Below are positions 51,368 to 60,937 of a stretch of 64,000 nt of DNA, piece after piece. Every line of letters starts with the position of its first letter. Positions within the stretch are counted from its first letter, which is position 1. Under the pieces are notes generated by a model that was not told the DNA's origin, searched no databases, and saw only the letters and a program-made list of their open reading frames with translations. Where the stretch lies: assembly GCF_900102035.1 (NCBI RefSeq), contig NZ_LT629689.1, positions 3,146,001-3,210,000 on the forward strand. The letters run 5' to 3'. This DNA comes from Pseudomonas extremaustralis (GTDB taxonomy: Bacteria > Pseudomonadota > Gammaproteobacteria > Pseudomonadales > Pseudomonadaceae). A program made the translations under genes and the position numbers.

Positions 51368-51540
51368 AGCCACCTCCCATCCGTAAGTGTTGGTTACACC
51401 TGAGAGCATAGAACAGGACACGTCATGTGGACGTGCCCTGTCGATTAATAACCTGAACGCATCAATAAATCTGAATTATTCACTTATCATTTCTAAATGT
51501 GTCAGCCACTATCTAAAGTCTTAAGCGAAACAAGCATTTT

Positions 51541-51548
51541 AAAAAGAA
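51541..51548 (+). promoter_or_regulatory. Hfq/Crc-type motif upstream of the MHS carrier
   Basis: AAAAAGAA is an exact AANAANAA match, four bases before the GGAG ribosome site (51553-51556) of the gene at 51567. It lies in an unusually AT-rich leader (about 51440-51560). Confidence 0.5.
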
Positions 51549-51566
51549 CGCTGGAGACACAAAACC

Positions 51567-52874
51567 ATGACTAACCCTTCCCGGCCCGACTCTGCCCGTT
51601 CGAAAGTGGGTGCGGTTTTCCGCGTTACTTCGGGCAACTTCCTTGAGCAGTTCGACTTCTTCCTGTTCGGTTTCTACGCCACCTATATCGCTGCCGCGTT
51701 CTTCCCCGCCGCTAATGAGTTTGCGTCATTAATGATGACCTTCGCCGTGTTCGGCGCAGGCTTCCTGATGCGGCCATTGGGGGCGGTGATTCTGGGCGCC
51801 TACATCGATGACGTCGGTCGACGCAAAGGGTTGATCGTGACCCTGTCGATCATGGCCAGCGGCACGCTGCTGATCGTGCTTGTGCCGGGTTATCACACCA
51901 TTGGCCTGTGGGCACCGTTGCTGGTGTTGCTGGGCCGCCTGCTGCAAGGCTTCTCGGCCGGCGCCGAGCTGGGCGGGGTGTCGGTATACCTGTCGGAAAT
52001 GGCCACCCCCGGCCGCAAGGGTTTCTACACCAGCTGGCAATCGGGTAGCCAACAGATCTCCATCGTGGTCGCCGCCGCACTGGGTTATGGCCTGAACGTG
52101 TGGATGGAACCGGCGGTGGTTGCCGATTGGGGCTGGCGTATTCCGTTCGCCATCGGTTGCGTCATCATTCCGTTTATCTTTCTGCTGCGGCGCAACCTGC
52201 AGGAAACCGAAGAGTTCGCCAACCGCACACACCGCCCGACCATGCGTGAAGTGCTGGCAACCCTGGCGAAGAACTGGACCGTGGTGATCGGCGGCATGCT
52301 GATGGTGGCCATGACCACCACGGCGTTCTACCTGATCACCGTGTATGCACCGACCTTCGGCAAGACCGTGCTGCAACTGAGCACCTCCGATGCGCTGCTG
52401 GTGACCTTGCTGGTGGCCGTGTCGAACTTTGTCTGGCTGCCGATCGGCGGCAGCCTGAGCGACCGCTTCGGTCGCAAACGGGTGCTGGTCGCCATGACCG
52501 TGCTGACCATTCTCACGGCGTACCCAGCGCTGTCCTACGTGGTAAATGCCCCCAGCTTTGCCCGTATGCTGGAAACCCTGCTGTGGTTCTCCTTCCTCTA
52601 CGGTATGTACAACGGCGCCATGATCCCGGCCCTCACCGAAATCATGCCGATGGAAGTGCGCGTGGCAGGTTTCTCCCTGGCCTACAGCCTGGCGACCGCG
52701 ATCTTCGGTGGATTTACTCCGGCGATCTCCACTTGGTTCATTCACATCACCGACGACAAGGCCTCGCCGGCCTACTGGATGATGTTCGCCGCGACGTGCG
52801 CCTTGTGCTCGACCCTGGCGCTCTATCACCGGGTCAACACCCGTGGTCAGGTGATGCAGGGCGCGTCGTCATGA
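51567..52874 (+). CDS. MFS carrier, metabolite:H+ symporter (MHS) family, tricarboxylate type
   Basis: 435 residues with 12 membrane helices. The N-terminal '[23 protein letters not shown]', '[25 protein letters not shown]' in outline and '[19 protein letters not shown]' are those of citrate, tricarballylate or related H+ symporters of the MHS family. Its stop overlaps the start of the ModA-like gene by four bases, so the two are co-translated. The partner argues for trans-aconitate or a related tricarboxylate as the substrate. GGAG lies ten bases upstream of the ATG. Confidence 0.87.
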   Translation: MTNPSRPDSARSKVGAVFRVTSGNFLEQFDFFLFGFYATYIAAAFFPAANEFASLMMTFAVFGAGFLMRPLGAVILGAYIDDVGRRKGLIVTLSIMASGTLLIVLVPGYHTIGLWAPLLVLLGRLLQGFSAGAELGGVSVYLSEMATPGRKGFYTSWQSGSQQISIVVAAALGYGLNVWMEPAVVADWGWRIPFAIGCVIIPFIFLLRRNLQETEEFANRTHRPTMREVLATLAKNWTVVIGGMLMVAMTTTAFYLITVYAPTFGKTVLQLSTSDALLVTLLVAVSNFVWLPIGGSLSDRFGRKRVLVAMTVLTILTAYPALSYVVNAPSFARMLETLLWFSFLYGMYNGAMIPALTEIMPMEVRVAGFSLAYSLATAIFGGFTPAISTWFIHITDDKASPAYWMMFAATCALCSTLALYHRVNTRGQVMQGASS

Positions 52875-53629
52875 AAGCACTGTTGAACACCCTGACGGCC
52901 CTGACCCTCGGCGCTCTAGCGCTGACGGCCCAGGCCGAAGCGCTCAAGGTGATGACCTCCGGCGGTTTCACCGCTGCCTATAAGTTGCTGGGCCCGCAAT
53001 ACGCCCGGCAAAGCGGAGACACCCTCGAGACGCTTCTCGGTCCGTCCATGGGCAAGGCGCCGGAAGCGATTCCCAACCGCCTGGCCCGTGGCGAACAGGC
53101 CGATGTGGTGATCATGGTCGGTTACGCCCTGGACGAACTGATTAAGCAGGGCAAGGTCGACCCCGCTTCCCGGGTGGAACTGGCCGACTCGCGCATCGGC
53201 CTGGTGGTCAGGCAAGGCGCGCCAAAACCCGCGATCGGAACCGATGCCGAACTCAAGGCCGTGCTGAGCCAGGCCAAGTCGATCGCGTATTCGGACAGCG
53301 CCAGCGGCGTGTATGTCGAAAAAGAGTTGTTCAAGAAACTCGGCATGCCGGCCAAAGGCAGCATGATCGAACGCCTGCCGGTGGCCGAACAGGTTGCCAA
53401 GGGCGACTACGAGGTAGGTTTGCAGCAGGTCGCGGAGTTGTTGCCGGTGCCGGGTGTGACGTATGTCGGCAAGCTCCCGGAAGATGTGCAATCAGTGACG
53501 CGCTTTGCCGCGGGTATTCCGGTCAATGCCGAACACCCGACCCAGGCCAGGGCGTTGCTGCACTACCTGGCGTCGCCCGAAGCCCAGCCGGTGGTGCAAT
53601 CCACCGGCCTGGACTCGGTGTCACGCTGA
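52871..53629 (+). CDS. Periplasmic ModA-like protein, probable aconitate isomerase
   Basis: 252 residues. A signal peptide ('[20 protein letters not shown]') leads to a two-lobed solute-binding fold of the ModA/SBP_11 type: '[18 protein letters not shown]', '[20 protein letters not shown]', '[17 protein letters not shown]' and '[13 protein letters not shown]'. No ABC permease or ATPase is nearby; instead it is coupled to an MHS carrier. Aconitate isomerase of Pseudomonas sp. WU-0701 is, to my knowledge, a periplasmic protein of this same ModA-related family, which fits this context. I infer that it converts trans- to cis-aconitate. A molybdate or other binding protein is the alternative. Confidence 0.7.
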   Translation: MKALLNTLTALTLGALALTAQAEALKVMTSGGFTAAYKLLGPQYARQSGDTLETLLGPSMGKAPEAIPNRLARGEQADVVIMVGYALDELIKQGKVDPASRVELADSRIGLVVRQGAPKPAIGTDAELKAVLSQAKSIAYSDSASGVYVEKELFKKLGMPAKGSMIERLPVAEQVAKGDYEVGLQQVAELLPVPGVTYVGKLPEDVQSVTRFAAGIPVNAEHPTQARALLHYLASPEAQPVVQSTGLDSVSR

Positions 53630-54556
53630 CCGAAACGGCGTCTCCCGCACCAACCGCTCCAACTCCAGCGCCGCCGGCGGCAATGTCCGCCCGCGGCGCT
53701 TGATCAAGCCCACGTTGCGCATCACCTGCGGTTCTACCAACGGCACACTCACCAGAATCGGGTGATCGTCCGCCGGCATCGCAATCGACGGCACCATCGC
53801 CACGCCCAGCCCCGCCTCCACCAGCCCGATCATCGTGGTCACGTGATGGGTCTCGCAGATACTCGGCTTTTTCACCCGCACTCCGCGCAGGGCCTGGTCC
53901 AGCAGGAAGCGGTTGCCGGAGGTCTTGTCCACCGAGATGTAGTCATGCTCATAGGCTTCGGCCCAGGGCACGCTGACGCGCCCGGCCAACGGGTGGTCAC
54001 GCCGACAAGCCAGCACATAGCGCTCCTGCAACAGCAGCTCGAACTCCACCTCATCGGCCAGGCTGCCGCTGAAACTCACGCCGAAATCCGCCTCGCCACT
54101 CTCCACCGCGTTGCACACCTCGCCGGCGCTGGCGTCCAGCACCCGAATGCGAATCTTCGGATACAGCTTGTGGAATTCGGAAATCACGTGGGGCATGAAG
54201 TAGTACGCAGTGGAGGGCACGCAGGCGATGGTCACATTGCCCATGCGCGTGGAGGCGACGTTGCTGATACCCATCAGGGCGATATCAAGGTCGTCGAGAA
54301 TACGCTCGACCTGCGGAAGAAAAGCACGGCCGACCATGGTCAGGCTGACGCGCCGCGTGGTGCGCTCGAAGAGTTTGACGTCGAGGGCGGACTCCAGTTT
54401 TTCGATGCGACGACTAAGGGCCGGTTGCGAGATGCGGATGGCTTCGGCCGCGCCGCTGAAACTGCCCTTGTCTACCACCGCGCGGAAGGCTTGAAGGTCG
54501 TTGAGGTCAAAGTTGATGATCACGGAGGTGGCCAGTGTGGTCGAGGTGGAGAGCAT
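53621..54556 (-). CDS. LysR-family regulator beside the MHS carrier/ModA-like operon
   Basis: About 311 residues from an ATG at 54556; a GTG at 54523 would give 300 residues and is equally possible, as neither has a good ribosome site. 'FDLNDLQAFRAVVDKGSFSGAAEAI' and 'SQPALSRRIEKLESAL' form the DNA-binding domain. The effector domain has 'ACVPSTAYYFMPHVISEFH' and 'GLVEAGLGVAMVPSIAMP'. Its 3' end overlaps that of the ModA-like gene by nine bases on the opposite strand. It is the likely regulator of that operon. Confidence 0.85.
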   Translation of the reverse strand: MLSTSTTLATSVIINFDLNDLQAFRAVVDKGSFSGAAEAIRISQPALSRRIEKLESALDVKLFERTTRRVSLTMVGRAFLPQVERILDDLDIALMGISNVASTRMGNVTIACVPSTAYYFMPHVISEFHKLYPKIRIRVLDASAGEVCNAVESGEADFGVSFSGSLADEVEFELLLQERYVLACRRDHPLAGRVSVPWAEAYEHDYISVDKTSGNRFLLDQALRGVRVKKPSICETHHVTTMIGLVEAGLGVAMVPSIAMPADDHPILVSVPLVEPQVMRNVGLIKRRGRTLPPAALELERLVRETPFRSA

Positions 54557-54796
54557 TATCGTCGGGGAGAGAACAGGGCGCCATGCGCGCTGCAACGGCG
54601 GTTCGACTCTCGCAGAAACGTGGCGCAAAACTTCGCAGTATCCCTCAACGGCACGCGCGGCGAACCTGTCATGAATGACAGTACCGTCGGTCATCCACTG
54701 CATTGACGGGGTGCGCCTTCGCGACTTTCATTATGGATACCACCACCGACGACGCATCGGCGGCGGCGACACATAAGGGTTTCGAGGATACGAGCG

Positions 54797-55009
54797 ATGA
54801 GCGACAGACAAAACGGCACAGTCAAATGGTTTAACGGTGAAAAAGGCTACGGCTTCATTACCCCGGAGAACGGGCCCGACCTGTTCGTGCACTTCAGGGC
54901 CATCGAAGGCAGTGGGTACAAGACTTTGGAGGAGGGACAGAAAGTCTCTTTTGAAGCCGTACAAGGGCAAAAAGGTATGCAGGCAGACAAAGTCCGACTG
55001 ATAGGCTGA
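54797..55009 (+). CDS. Cold-shock domain protein, CspA family
   Basis: 70 residues, one OB-fold cold-shock domain. RNP1 is 'KGYGFI' and RNP2 'LFVHF', preceded by 'GTVKWFN'. These bind single-stranded RNA and DNA and melt RNA structure. GAGGA lies eight bases before the ATG. The leader contains a GACGACGCATCGGCGGCGGC-like GC-rich stretch that could fold. A related but shortened protein follows at 55079. Confidence 0.93.
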   Translation: MSDRQNGTVKWFNGEKGYGFITPENGPDLFVHFRAIEGSGYKTLEEGQKVSFEAVQGQKGMQADKVRLIG

Positions 55010-55078
55010 AAAACCTTCGAATGACCGGTTCCCCCCTGGTCACGACGCCACTTATTGCACTGAAAAAGGAGAACGGCC

Positions 55079-55288
55079 ATGCCCAGTAAAACTCCACAGA
55101 CTGCAATCTCCACCCGCAGCGGAACCGCCACCTACGACGCGCAAGATATTTTCTTTCGCAGCACCACCGCCCTCGGCGGTCAGGCCCTGCGTGAGGGTCA
55201 AACGGTCACCTACGAACTGGTCAGGGGCCCGGGAGGCGAGTGGCAAGCAATCAACATTGAAATCGTGGAGGCCTCGACACTGAATTAG
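55079..55288 (+). CDS. Shortened cold-shock-domain-like protein
   Basis: 69 residues with a strong AAGGAG site. After a Ser/Thr-rich start, 'SGTATYDAQDIFFRSTTALGG' followed by 'LREGQTVTYELVRGPGGEWQAINIEIV' lines up with the second half of a cold-shock domain (compare '[11 protein letters not shown]' and '[14 protein letters not shown]' in the gene before). The 'KGYGFI' RNP1 strand is missing, so nucleic-acid binding would be changed or lost. It lies 69 bases after the csp gene on the same strand. The alignment is by eye. Confidence 0.7.
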   Translation: MPSKTPQTAISTRSGTATYDAQDIFFRSTTALGGQALREGQTVTYELVRGPGGEWQAINIEIVEASTLN

Positions 55289-55334
55289 CCTCCGTCCGCG
55301 TGCCGCAACCCCATCGTTGGCGGCACGCCTTTCA

Positions 55335-56960
55335 CTACAGTTGAAAACGCGCCACCGCGTCATTGAGCGCGACCGCCAACTGCGCCAGTTCATGGCTCGA
55401 ACCATTGATCTGCCCGGCGCCGGAAGACGATTGCGCCGACAGGTCGCGAATATTGACGATATTGCGATCGACTTCCTTGGCCACCTGGGCCTGCTCCTCT
55501 GCCGCGCTGGCGATGACCAGGTTTCGCTGGTGAATCTGGTCGATGGAGTCGGTGATCTGGCTCAACGCCCCGCCCGCGCCTTCAGCCAACGCCAACGTAT
55601 CGGTGGCGCGCTGGGTACTGGACTGCATCGAAGTCAGCGCCTGGTCGGACCCCGAGCGCATCGCCGTCACCATCTGGTCGATTTCCAGGGTCGATTGCTG
55701 GGTGCGATGGGCCAGTGCGCGCACTTCGTCGGCCACCACCGCAAAACCACGCCCGGACTCCCCGGCTCGCGCAGCTTCGATGGCGGCATTGAGGGCCAAC
55801 AGGTTGGTCTGCTCGGCGATGGAGCGAATCACGTCGAGAACCTTGCCGATATCCCGCGATTGCTCGGCGAGATGCTGTACCAGGGTCGCGGTTTCACCGA
55901 TGTTGGAACTCAAGGCTTGAATGGCACTGACCGTTTCGCCCACGCGATGCTGGCCTTCGCGCGCAGTCTCATTGGACAGCCGCGTGGACTCGGAAGTCGA
56001 CACCGCATTGCGCGCCACTTCATCCGCCGCCGAAGTCATCTCATTGACCGCCGTGGCGGCCTGCTCGATTTCAGCGGTCTGTTTTTGCAGGCTGCGGCTG
56101 CTTTGATCGGTAATGCCGTTCAGGTCGGTGGCGGACGACGCCATCTGCCCCGCCGACTGGCGAATCAACTGCAAGGTACTGCGCAGGTTGCCTTGCATGG
56201 TCTGGAGGGCGACGAACAGGCGAGTCACTTCGTCGTCGCCGGTGATCTCTACCGTTTGGGTCAAGTCACCTTGAGCGACGTTCTCTGCGGCCCTTACCGC
56301 ATGACTCAGCGGCCCGACGATACTGCGCGTCAACAACCACGCCAGCACCACGGTACTCAAGCCCGCCACGATCACAAAGCCAAACACCATGGTGCGCGAG
56401 CGGCTGTACTGCGACTCGGCCGTCTGGCCCTGCTGGTTGATCTGGGCGTTGTAGTAGTCGGCCAACGCATTGAGCTGAGCACCGGAGCCATCGACCACGG
56501 TTTTCATGTCCACCAGCAACAACTTGTTAAGCTCAGCGCCCTGCTGCTTGTCGGCAAGGATGAACGACTGAGCCAACCCCTGCTGGTACTGGCGCAGCGA
56601 AACCTGGAACTGGTCGTAGAGCGTGCGCACCTCAGGGGTATCGATCACCGCATCGAGGTCGGCCAACCTTTTCGTCAGGTCCTGGCTGCGGGTGTCCATC
56701 TGGCTGCGGTATTGCGGGATGCTTGCGGGGTTCGGGTCCAGCGCCATACGCAAAGAGATCGTACGAATGCGCAGCATAATCTCGCGAATATCCGCCACCA
56801 GCCGCATCTTCGGCACCAACCCACTTTCAACCTGCACCGCACTGGCGCGGATACTGGCCATGTTCGACAGCGCGAAAAAACCCAACAGGGCCACGAGCAA
56901 AGCAATCAAGGCAAAACCCAGACCCGCACGGCGGGCGATGGACAGGCTGCGAAGGGACAT
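55335..56960 (-). CDS. Methyl-accepting chemotaxis protein
   Basis: 541 residues from the ATG at 56960. Membrane helix 1 is about 12-34; a helical-bundle sensor (4HB type) of about 160 residues follows; helix 2 is '[21 protein letters not shown]'. Then come a HAMP domain ('[22 protein letters not shown]') and the signalling hairpin with the invariant tip '[21 protein letters not shown]' region. The ligand cannot be read from the sequence. It signals to CheA/CheW at the cell pole. It converges on the short cold-shock-like gene. Confidence 0.94.
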   Translation of the reverse strand: MSLRSLSIARRAGLGFALIALLVALLGFFALSNMASIRASAVQVESGLVPKMRLVADIREIMLRIRTISLRMALDPNPASIPQYRSQMDTRSQDLTKRLADLDAVIDTPEVRTLYDQFQVSLRQYQQGLAQSFILADKQQGAELNKLLLVDMKTVVDGSGAQLNALADYYNAQINQQGQTAESQYSRSRTMVFGFVIVAGLSTVVLAWLLTRSIVGPLSHAVRAAENVAQGDLTQTVEITGDDEVTRLFVALQTMQGNLRSTLQLIRQSAGQMASSATDLNGITDQSSRSLQKQTAEIEQAATAVNEMTSAADEVARNAVSTSESTRLSNETAREGQHRVGETVSAIQALSSNIGETATLVQHLAEQSRDIGKVLDVIRSIAEQTNLLALNAAIEAARAGESGRGFAVVADEVRALAHRTQQSTLEIDQMVTAMRSGSDQALTSMQSSTQRATDTLALAEGAGGALSQITDSIDQIHQRNLVIASAAEEQAQVAKEVDRNIVNIRDLSAQSSSGAGQINGSSHELAQLAVALNDAVARFQL

Positions 56961-57203
56961 GTTTGGGGCGCTCTCCAATAAGGGATACGACATCGTATGA
57001 GAGCATTTCGGCTTGTGGAGGCAGGACTTTAGCGACGTTCAGGAAAGTGCTGTGGGAGATTTCCACCGAACTGGAAACAAGTGGAATCTTCGCCCCTTCT
57101 TTTTTGCGCTTCATGACGAAACGGAGTGCGCATGAGCGTCCAAGGCACACAAGGACGCAGGCTTATGAAGCAAAGCGCTTCCCGACAGACTCAGACAGAA
57201 ACG

Positions 57204-57241
57204 AAAAAGCCCCGTAGCTTATTCAGCTACGGGGCTTTTTC
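57204..57241 (-). terminator. Rho-independent terminator after tRNA-Ser
   Basis: Perfect stem AAAAAGCCCCGTAGCT / AGCTACGGGGCTTTTT around TATTC. It lies eight bases past the 3' end of the tRNA gene and would end the purC-side transcript. Confidence 0.93.
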
Positions 57242-57248
57242 TATGTAA

Positions 57249-57338
57249 TGGCGGAGAGATAGGGATTCGAACCCTAGGTACCGGTGAAGGTACAACGGAT
57301 TTCGAATCCGTCCCATTCGGCCACTCTGGCATCTCTCC
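57249..57338 (-). tRNA. tRNA-Ser (CGA anticodon)
   Basis: 90 bases on the minus strand, starting GGAGAGATG and ending with encoded CCA. The acceptor stem GGAGAGA / TCTCTCC pairs fully. The anticodon arm is ACGGA-TTCGAAA-TCCGT, giving anticodon CGA, which reads UCG. A long variable arm (TACCTTCACCGGTA) marks it as class II. The T arm has GGTTCGAATCC. It lies 83 bases after purC and could be processed from the same transcript. Confidence 0.97.
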
Positions 57339-57421
57339 AACGGCGCGCATCATAACAGCCTGTTTCGCGGATGCAAAGCACCGAAGCGATTTTTTTCCGT
57401 GCTATCAGATGCTTGCGTCGA

Positions 57422-58135
57422 TTACAGCGGTACGCCGAGGCGCTTGGCGACTTCTTCGTAGGCTTCGATCACGTCACCGAGGCCTTGGCGGAAGCGGTCT
57501 TTGTCCATCTTCTTCTTGGTGTCTTTGTCCCACAGGCGGCAGCCGTCGGGGCTGAACTCATCGCCCAGGACGATGGTGCCGTCGTGGAACACGCCGAATT
57601 CCAGCTTGAAGTCCACCAGCAGCAGGCCTGCGTCGTCGAACAGCTTGCTCAGCACGTCGTTGACCTTGAGGGACAATTCCTTCATGCGCGCCAGTTGCTC
57701 AGCGGTGCCCCAGCCGAATGCCACCACGTGGGATTCGTTGATGAACGGGTCGCCCTTGGCGTCGTCCTTCAGGAACAGCTCGAACGTGTAAGGGTTGAGC
57801 TTGAGGCCCTCTTCCACGCCCAGGCGTTTGACCAGGCTGCCGGCGGCGTAGTTACGCACCACGCACTCGACCGGGATCATGTCCAGTTTCTTGACCAGGC
57901 ACTCGTTGTCGCTCAGCAGTTTGTCGAATTGGGTCGGAATGCCGGACGCTTCGAGTTTCTGCATGATGAAGGCGTTGAACTTGTTGTTCACCATGCCCTT
58001 GCGATCAAGTTGTTCGATGCGCTTGCCGTCGAACGCCGAAGTGTCGTTGCGAAACAGCAGGATCAGGCGGTTGGCGTCGTCGGTCTTGTACACCGACTTG
58101 GCTTTGCCGCGGTAGAGTTCTTCACGTTTTTCCAT
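57422..58135 (-). CDS. purC: Phosphoribosylaminoimidazole-succinocarboxamide synthase
   Basis: 237 residues, the bacterial family length. '[19 protein letters not shown]' is the ATP-binding start, followed by '[12 protein letters not shown]', '[16 protein letters not shown]', '[10 protein letters not shown]' and '[14 protein letters not shown]'. It ligates aspartate to CAIR in purine synthesis. GGAG lies six bases before the ATG. It is the last protein gene of the dapA-bamC-MBL-purC run. Confidence 0.97.
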   Translation of the reverse strand: MEKREELYRGKAKSVYKTDDANRLILLFRNDTSAFDGKRIEQLDRKGMVNNKFNAFIMQKLEASGIPTQFDKLLSDNECLVKKLDMIPVECVVRNYAAGSLVKRLGVEEGLKLNPYTFELFLKDDAKGDPFINESHVVAFGWGTAEQLARMKELSLKVNDVLSKLFDDAGLLLVDFKLEFGVFHDGTIVLGDEFSPDGCRLWDKDTKKKMDKDRFRQGLGDVIEAYEEVAKRLGVPL

Positions 58136-58162
58136 GATGGGCTCCGCTTTGAGTGAGGTGGG

Positions 58163-58921
58163 CTAGGCGATGTGTCGCCAGTCGAGCCCTGAATCTTGAT
58201 CGGCCAGTTGCAGCCAGTCCGGGTCGCACCCAAGGGTATCGACAAAACATTGCCGGGCCAGCTGCGGCAGGTTGTTCTTGCTGCTCAGATGGGCCAGGAC
58301 CAGATGTTGCAGGTCTTGCCAGCCCAACTCATACACCAGGTACGCCGCCTGGTGGTTGTTCAAATGTCCCAGTTCGCCACCTACCCGCTGCTTGAGAAAG
58401 TAGGGGTAATGACCGCGAGCCAGCATGTCTCGGCAGTGGTTGGACTCGATCATCAAGGCATCGAGGTCCCGGTAACCGTCCAGCACCTTGGCGCAATAGG
58501 AGCCCAGGTCGGTAAGTACGCCGAAGCGGCGCTCTCCGTCACTGAATACATATTGCGTGGGTTCCTGAGCGTCATGCGCTACCGCGATCACATCGATGCT
58601 CAACGCACCGATCTGCAGTTGCTCACCACCGGCCAGGAAACCTGCGGGTTCAATGGGTTTGCGCATCCCGCGCAAGGTGCCGCGACTGAGGTACACCGGG
58701 AGATTGTAGCGCCGAGACAGCAAACCCACGCCATGCACATGGTCGGCATGTTCGTGGGTCACCAGAATCGCGCTCAGCTGCGAAGGGTGAACCCCCAGAC
58801 GCAGCAGGCGTCGCTCGGTTTCCCGTAACGAGAAACCACAATCCACCAGCACATACGTGTCGTCATGGGCGACCAGCGTACCGTTCCCTTGGCTACCGCT
58901 GCCGAGAACGGCAAAACGCAC
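58163..58921 (-). CDS. MBL-fold metallo-hydrolase (YycJ-like)
   Basis: 252 residues starting with GTG at 58921. The metal motif is 'LVTHEHADHVHG', with further ligands in 'VAHDAQEP' and 'ESNHCRDML'. The N-terminal 'FAVLGSGSQGNGTLV' is that of the YycJ/WalJ group, nucleases or hydrolases with links to DNA repair and cell wall control. It begins four bases after the bamC stop, so it is in the same operon. Confidence 0.88.
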   Translation of the reverse strand: MRFAVLGSGSQGNGTLVAHDDTYVLVDCGFSLRETERRLLRLGVHPSQLSAILVTHEHADHVHGVGLLSRRYNLPVYLSRGTLRGMRKPIEPAGFLAGGEQLQIGALSIDVIAVAHDAQEPTQYVFSDGERRFGVLTDLGSYCAKVLDGYRDLDALMIESNHCRDMLARGHYPYFLKQRVGGELGHLNNHQAAYLVYELGWQDLQHLVLAHLSSKNNLPQLARQCFVDTLGCDPDWLQLADQDSGLDWRHIA

Positions 58922-58925
58922 CGGA

Positions 58926-60041
58926 TCAGCCCAGGTTGTCTTGAATCACGCCCAACACTTTGCGCGCTGTTTCAGCCGGCGCAACGGTATTGATGTTCTT
59001 CTCGACGGTGACTTGCACGCTTTCGCCAACCTTGCTCAAACGAACCTGATAACGCTCGGCGCGAGTCTCGATTTCTTCCTTGGTCGGCTTGCTGCCGAAC
59101 AATTTGCCGAAGAAACCTGGCTCTTCATCTTTACGTTCGGCCTTTTCCGCCACGTTGATGTAGTAGAGGCCCAGGCTGCGGTTGATGTCTTCAACACGCC
59201 AAGGGCCCTGCTCCAACGCGCGACCTACGCTGGCCCAGGCACGGTCCAGGTCTTCGCCAAGGTTCAGCACCACGTTGCCGCTGCCATCTTCGGTGAGGCT
59301 GACGCGGCTCGGGGTGTCGTAATCACGCGCGGCGAGCAGGGAAACGGAACCGCCCTTCTCGGAAATACGGCTCATGCTGGCCAGCATCTCGTCGACCAGT
59401 GCCGAGTCGACGCCGGTGTTGACCGAGCGATTGGTGAAGTCGACGTTGGCGGTACTGCCGGCAGGACGCTCGGCGCTGACGACGTAGACTTCACTGGTGT
59501 TGCGTTGCACGCCAGGCTCGATGCGCACACGCACGCGGGCCTCGCTGTCGGCGGCGACACCGCCGGCCTGCAGGCGCTTGGCCATGGTTGCGGACAGTTC
59601 ACTGCCCTGCTGCCATGCCGTGGTGAACTCACCCGTCTGTGGACGCTGTTCGTCGATACGGAAACCGTTGTCCTGGAAGAACTGCACAGCTACCGGCCAG
59701 ACTTCGGCAGGAGGACGCTGAGCCACGATCCAGCGTGAGTCACCGCTCTTCTGCAGACTGTAGTCGCTGGCCTCCGCCACGGCCGAGATCGGCTGAGGAC
59801 GTGGCACTACGTACTCACCCCTGGTGGTGTCGTCGGCAACGTTACGTGGAATCGGCAGCAATGGGTCAAGGCGCTTGGCGACGTTGACGTCCGGCGGCAG
59901 TTGCATCGGTTTGGTTGCTTGTGCTTCCAGGTAATCGCTGCCGCGGTCACGGAAGTAGCCTTCCGGGCCCCAGATCCAACCGCAGCCACTGGTGCTGGAG
60001 ATAATCAAGGCAAGTGCGGAAAGTCCGGCCAATCGCTTCAT
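58926..60041 (-). CDS. bamC: Outer membrane assembly lipoprotein BamC
   Basis: 371 residues from the ATG at 60041 (GAGGAAG upstream). A lipoprotein signal ends in 'SSTSGC' with Cys20 as the lipidated residue. An unstructured N-terminal segment ('LPPDVNVAKRLDPLLPIP') is followed by two helix-grip domains. BamC belongs to the BAM complex that folds beta-barrels into the outer membrane. Its place next to dapA is conserved in gamma-proteobacteria (as nlpB). It starts 17 bases after dapA. Confidence 0.94.
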   Translation of the reverse strand: MKRLAGLSALALIISSTSGCGWIWGPEGYFRDRGSDYLEAQATKPMQLPPDVNVAKRLDPLLPIPRNVADDTTRGEYVVPRPQPISAVAEASDYSLQKSGDSRWIVAQRPPAEVWPVAVQFFQDNGFRIDEQRPQTGEFTTAWQQGSELSATMAKRLQAGGVAADSEARVRVRIEPGVQRNTSEVYVVSAERPAGSTANVDFTNRSVNTGVDSALVDEMLASMSRISEKGGSVSLLAARDYDTPSRVSLTEDGSGNVVLNLGEDLDRAWASVGRALEQGPWRVEDINRSLGLYYINVAEKAERKDEEPGFFGKLFGSKPTKEEIETRAERYQVRLSKVGESVQVTVEKNINTVAPAETARKVLGVIQDNLG

Positions 60042-60058
60042 GCGTAGTGCTTCCTCAA

Positions 60059-60937
60059 TTAAACCAGGACGCCGGACTGGCGCAGGGCCTGTCGCAGCGG
60101 TTCGTGACAGGCTTCGCTGAGACGGGTGAGCGGCAGACGGATACCGTCCGGAATCATGCCCATCTCGAACAGCGCCCATTTCACGGGAATAGGGTTGGAT
60201 TCGATAAACAGTGTCTTGTTGAGCGGCATCAGCTTCTCGTGGATCGCACGGGCGGTCACGGCATCGCCGGCAAGGGCGGCGGCGCACATGTCGCTCATGG
60301 CACGCGGGGCCACGTTGGCGGTCACGGAAATATTGCCCTTGCCGCCCAACAGGATCAGCTCGACAGCGGTGGCGTCGTCACCGGAATACACCAGGAAGTC
60401 GCTGCTCACGCCGGCCAGGATGTCCTTGGCGCGCTGCAGGTCGCCAGTGGCCTCCTTGATACCGATGATGTTCGGTACGGTGGACAGGCGAATTACGGTC
60501 TCGGCCTTCATGTCGCACGCGGTGCGACCCGGAACGTTGTAGAGGATCTGCGGGATATCGACGGCTTCGGCAATGGTGCGGAAGTGCTGGTACAGACCTT
60601 CCTGCGTCGGCTTGTTGTAGTACGGGGTCACCAGCAGGCACGCGTCGGCGCCGGCTTTCTTGGCGTTCTTGGTCAATTCGATCGCTTCACGCGTCGAGTT
60701 GGCGCCCGTACCGGCGATCACGGCGATACGACCGGCGACACGCTTGACCACGAATTCGATCACCTGGATGTGTTCTTCCACATCGAGGGTGGCCGATTCA
60801 CCTGTGGTGCCGACCGCCACAATGGCGTTGGTGCCTTCTTGCAGGTGGAAGTCCACCAGTTTGCCAAGGCTGTCCCAGTCGAGATGACCTTGTGCATCCA
60901 TGGGTGTGACCAGTGCCACCATACTGCCCGCAATCAT
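60059..60937 (-). CDS. dapA: 4-hydroxy-tetrahydrodipicolinate synthase
   Basis: 292 residues, the E. coli length, from the ATG at 60937 with AGGAG seven bases upstream. The catalytic residues fall at the E. coli positions: Tyr133 in 'ILYNVPGRTACDM' and the Schiff-base Lys161 in 'IIGIKEATGDL'. 'AVGTTGESATL' binds pyruvate. It joins pyruvate and aspartate semialdehyde in the lysine and diaminopimelate pathway. It heads the dapA-bamC-MBL-purC operon and is divergent from the gcvR-like gene. Confidence 0.97.
   Translation of the reverse strand: MIAGSMVALVTPMDAQGHLDWDSLGKLVDFHLQEGTNAIVAVGTTGESATLDVEEHIQVIEFVVKRVAGRIAVIAGTGANSTREAIELTKNAKKAGADACLLVTPYYNKPTQEGLYQHFRTIAEAVDIPQILYNVPGRTACDMKAETVIRLSTVPNIIGIKEATGDLQRAKDILAGVSSDFLVYSGDDATAVELILLGGKGNISVTANVAPRAMSDMCAAALAGDAVTARAIHEKLMPLNKTLFIESNPIPVKWALFEMGMIPDGIRLPLTRLSEACHEPLRQALRQSGVLV

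Noticed and set aside
52871..53629. A molybdate ABC transporter binding protein (ModA)
   Set aside because: The fold matches, but there is no ModB or ModC and the gene is coupled to an MFS carrier, so I prefer an isomerase or binding role for a tricarboxylate. Not excluded without a direct comparison.
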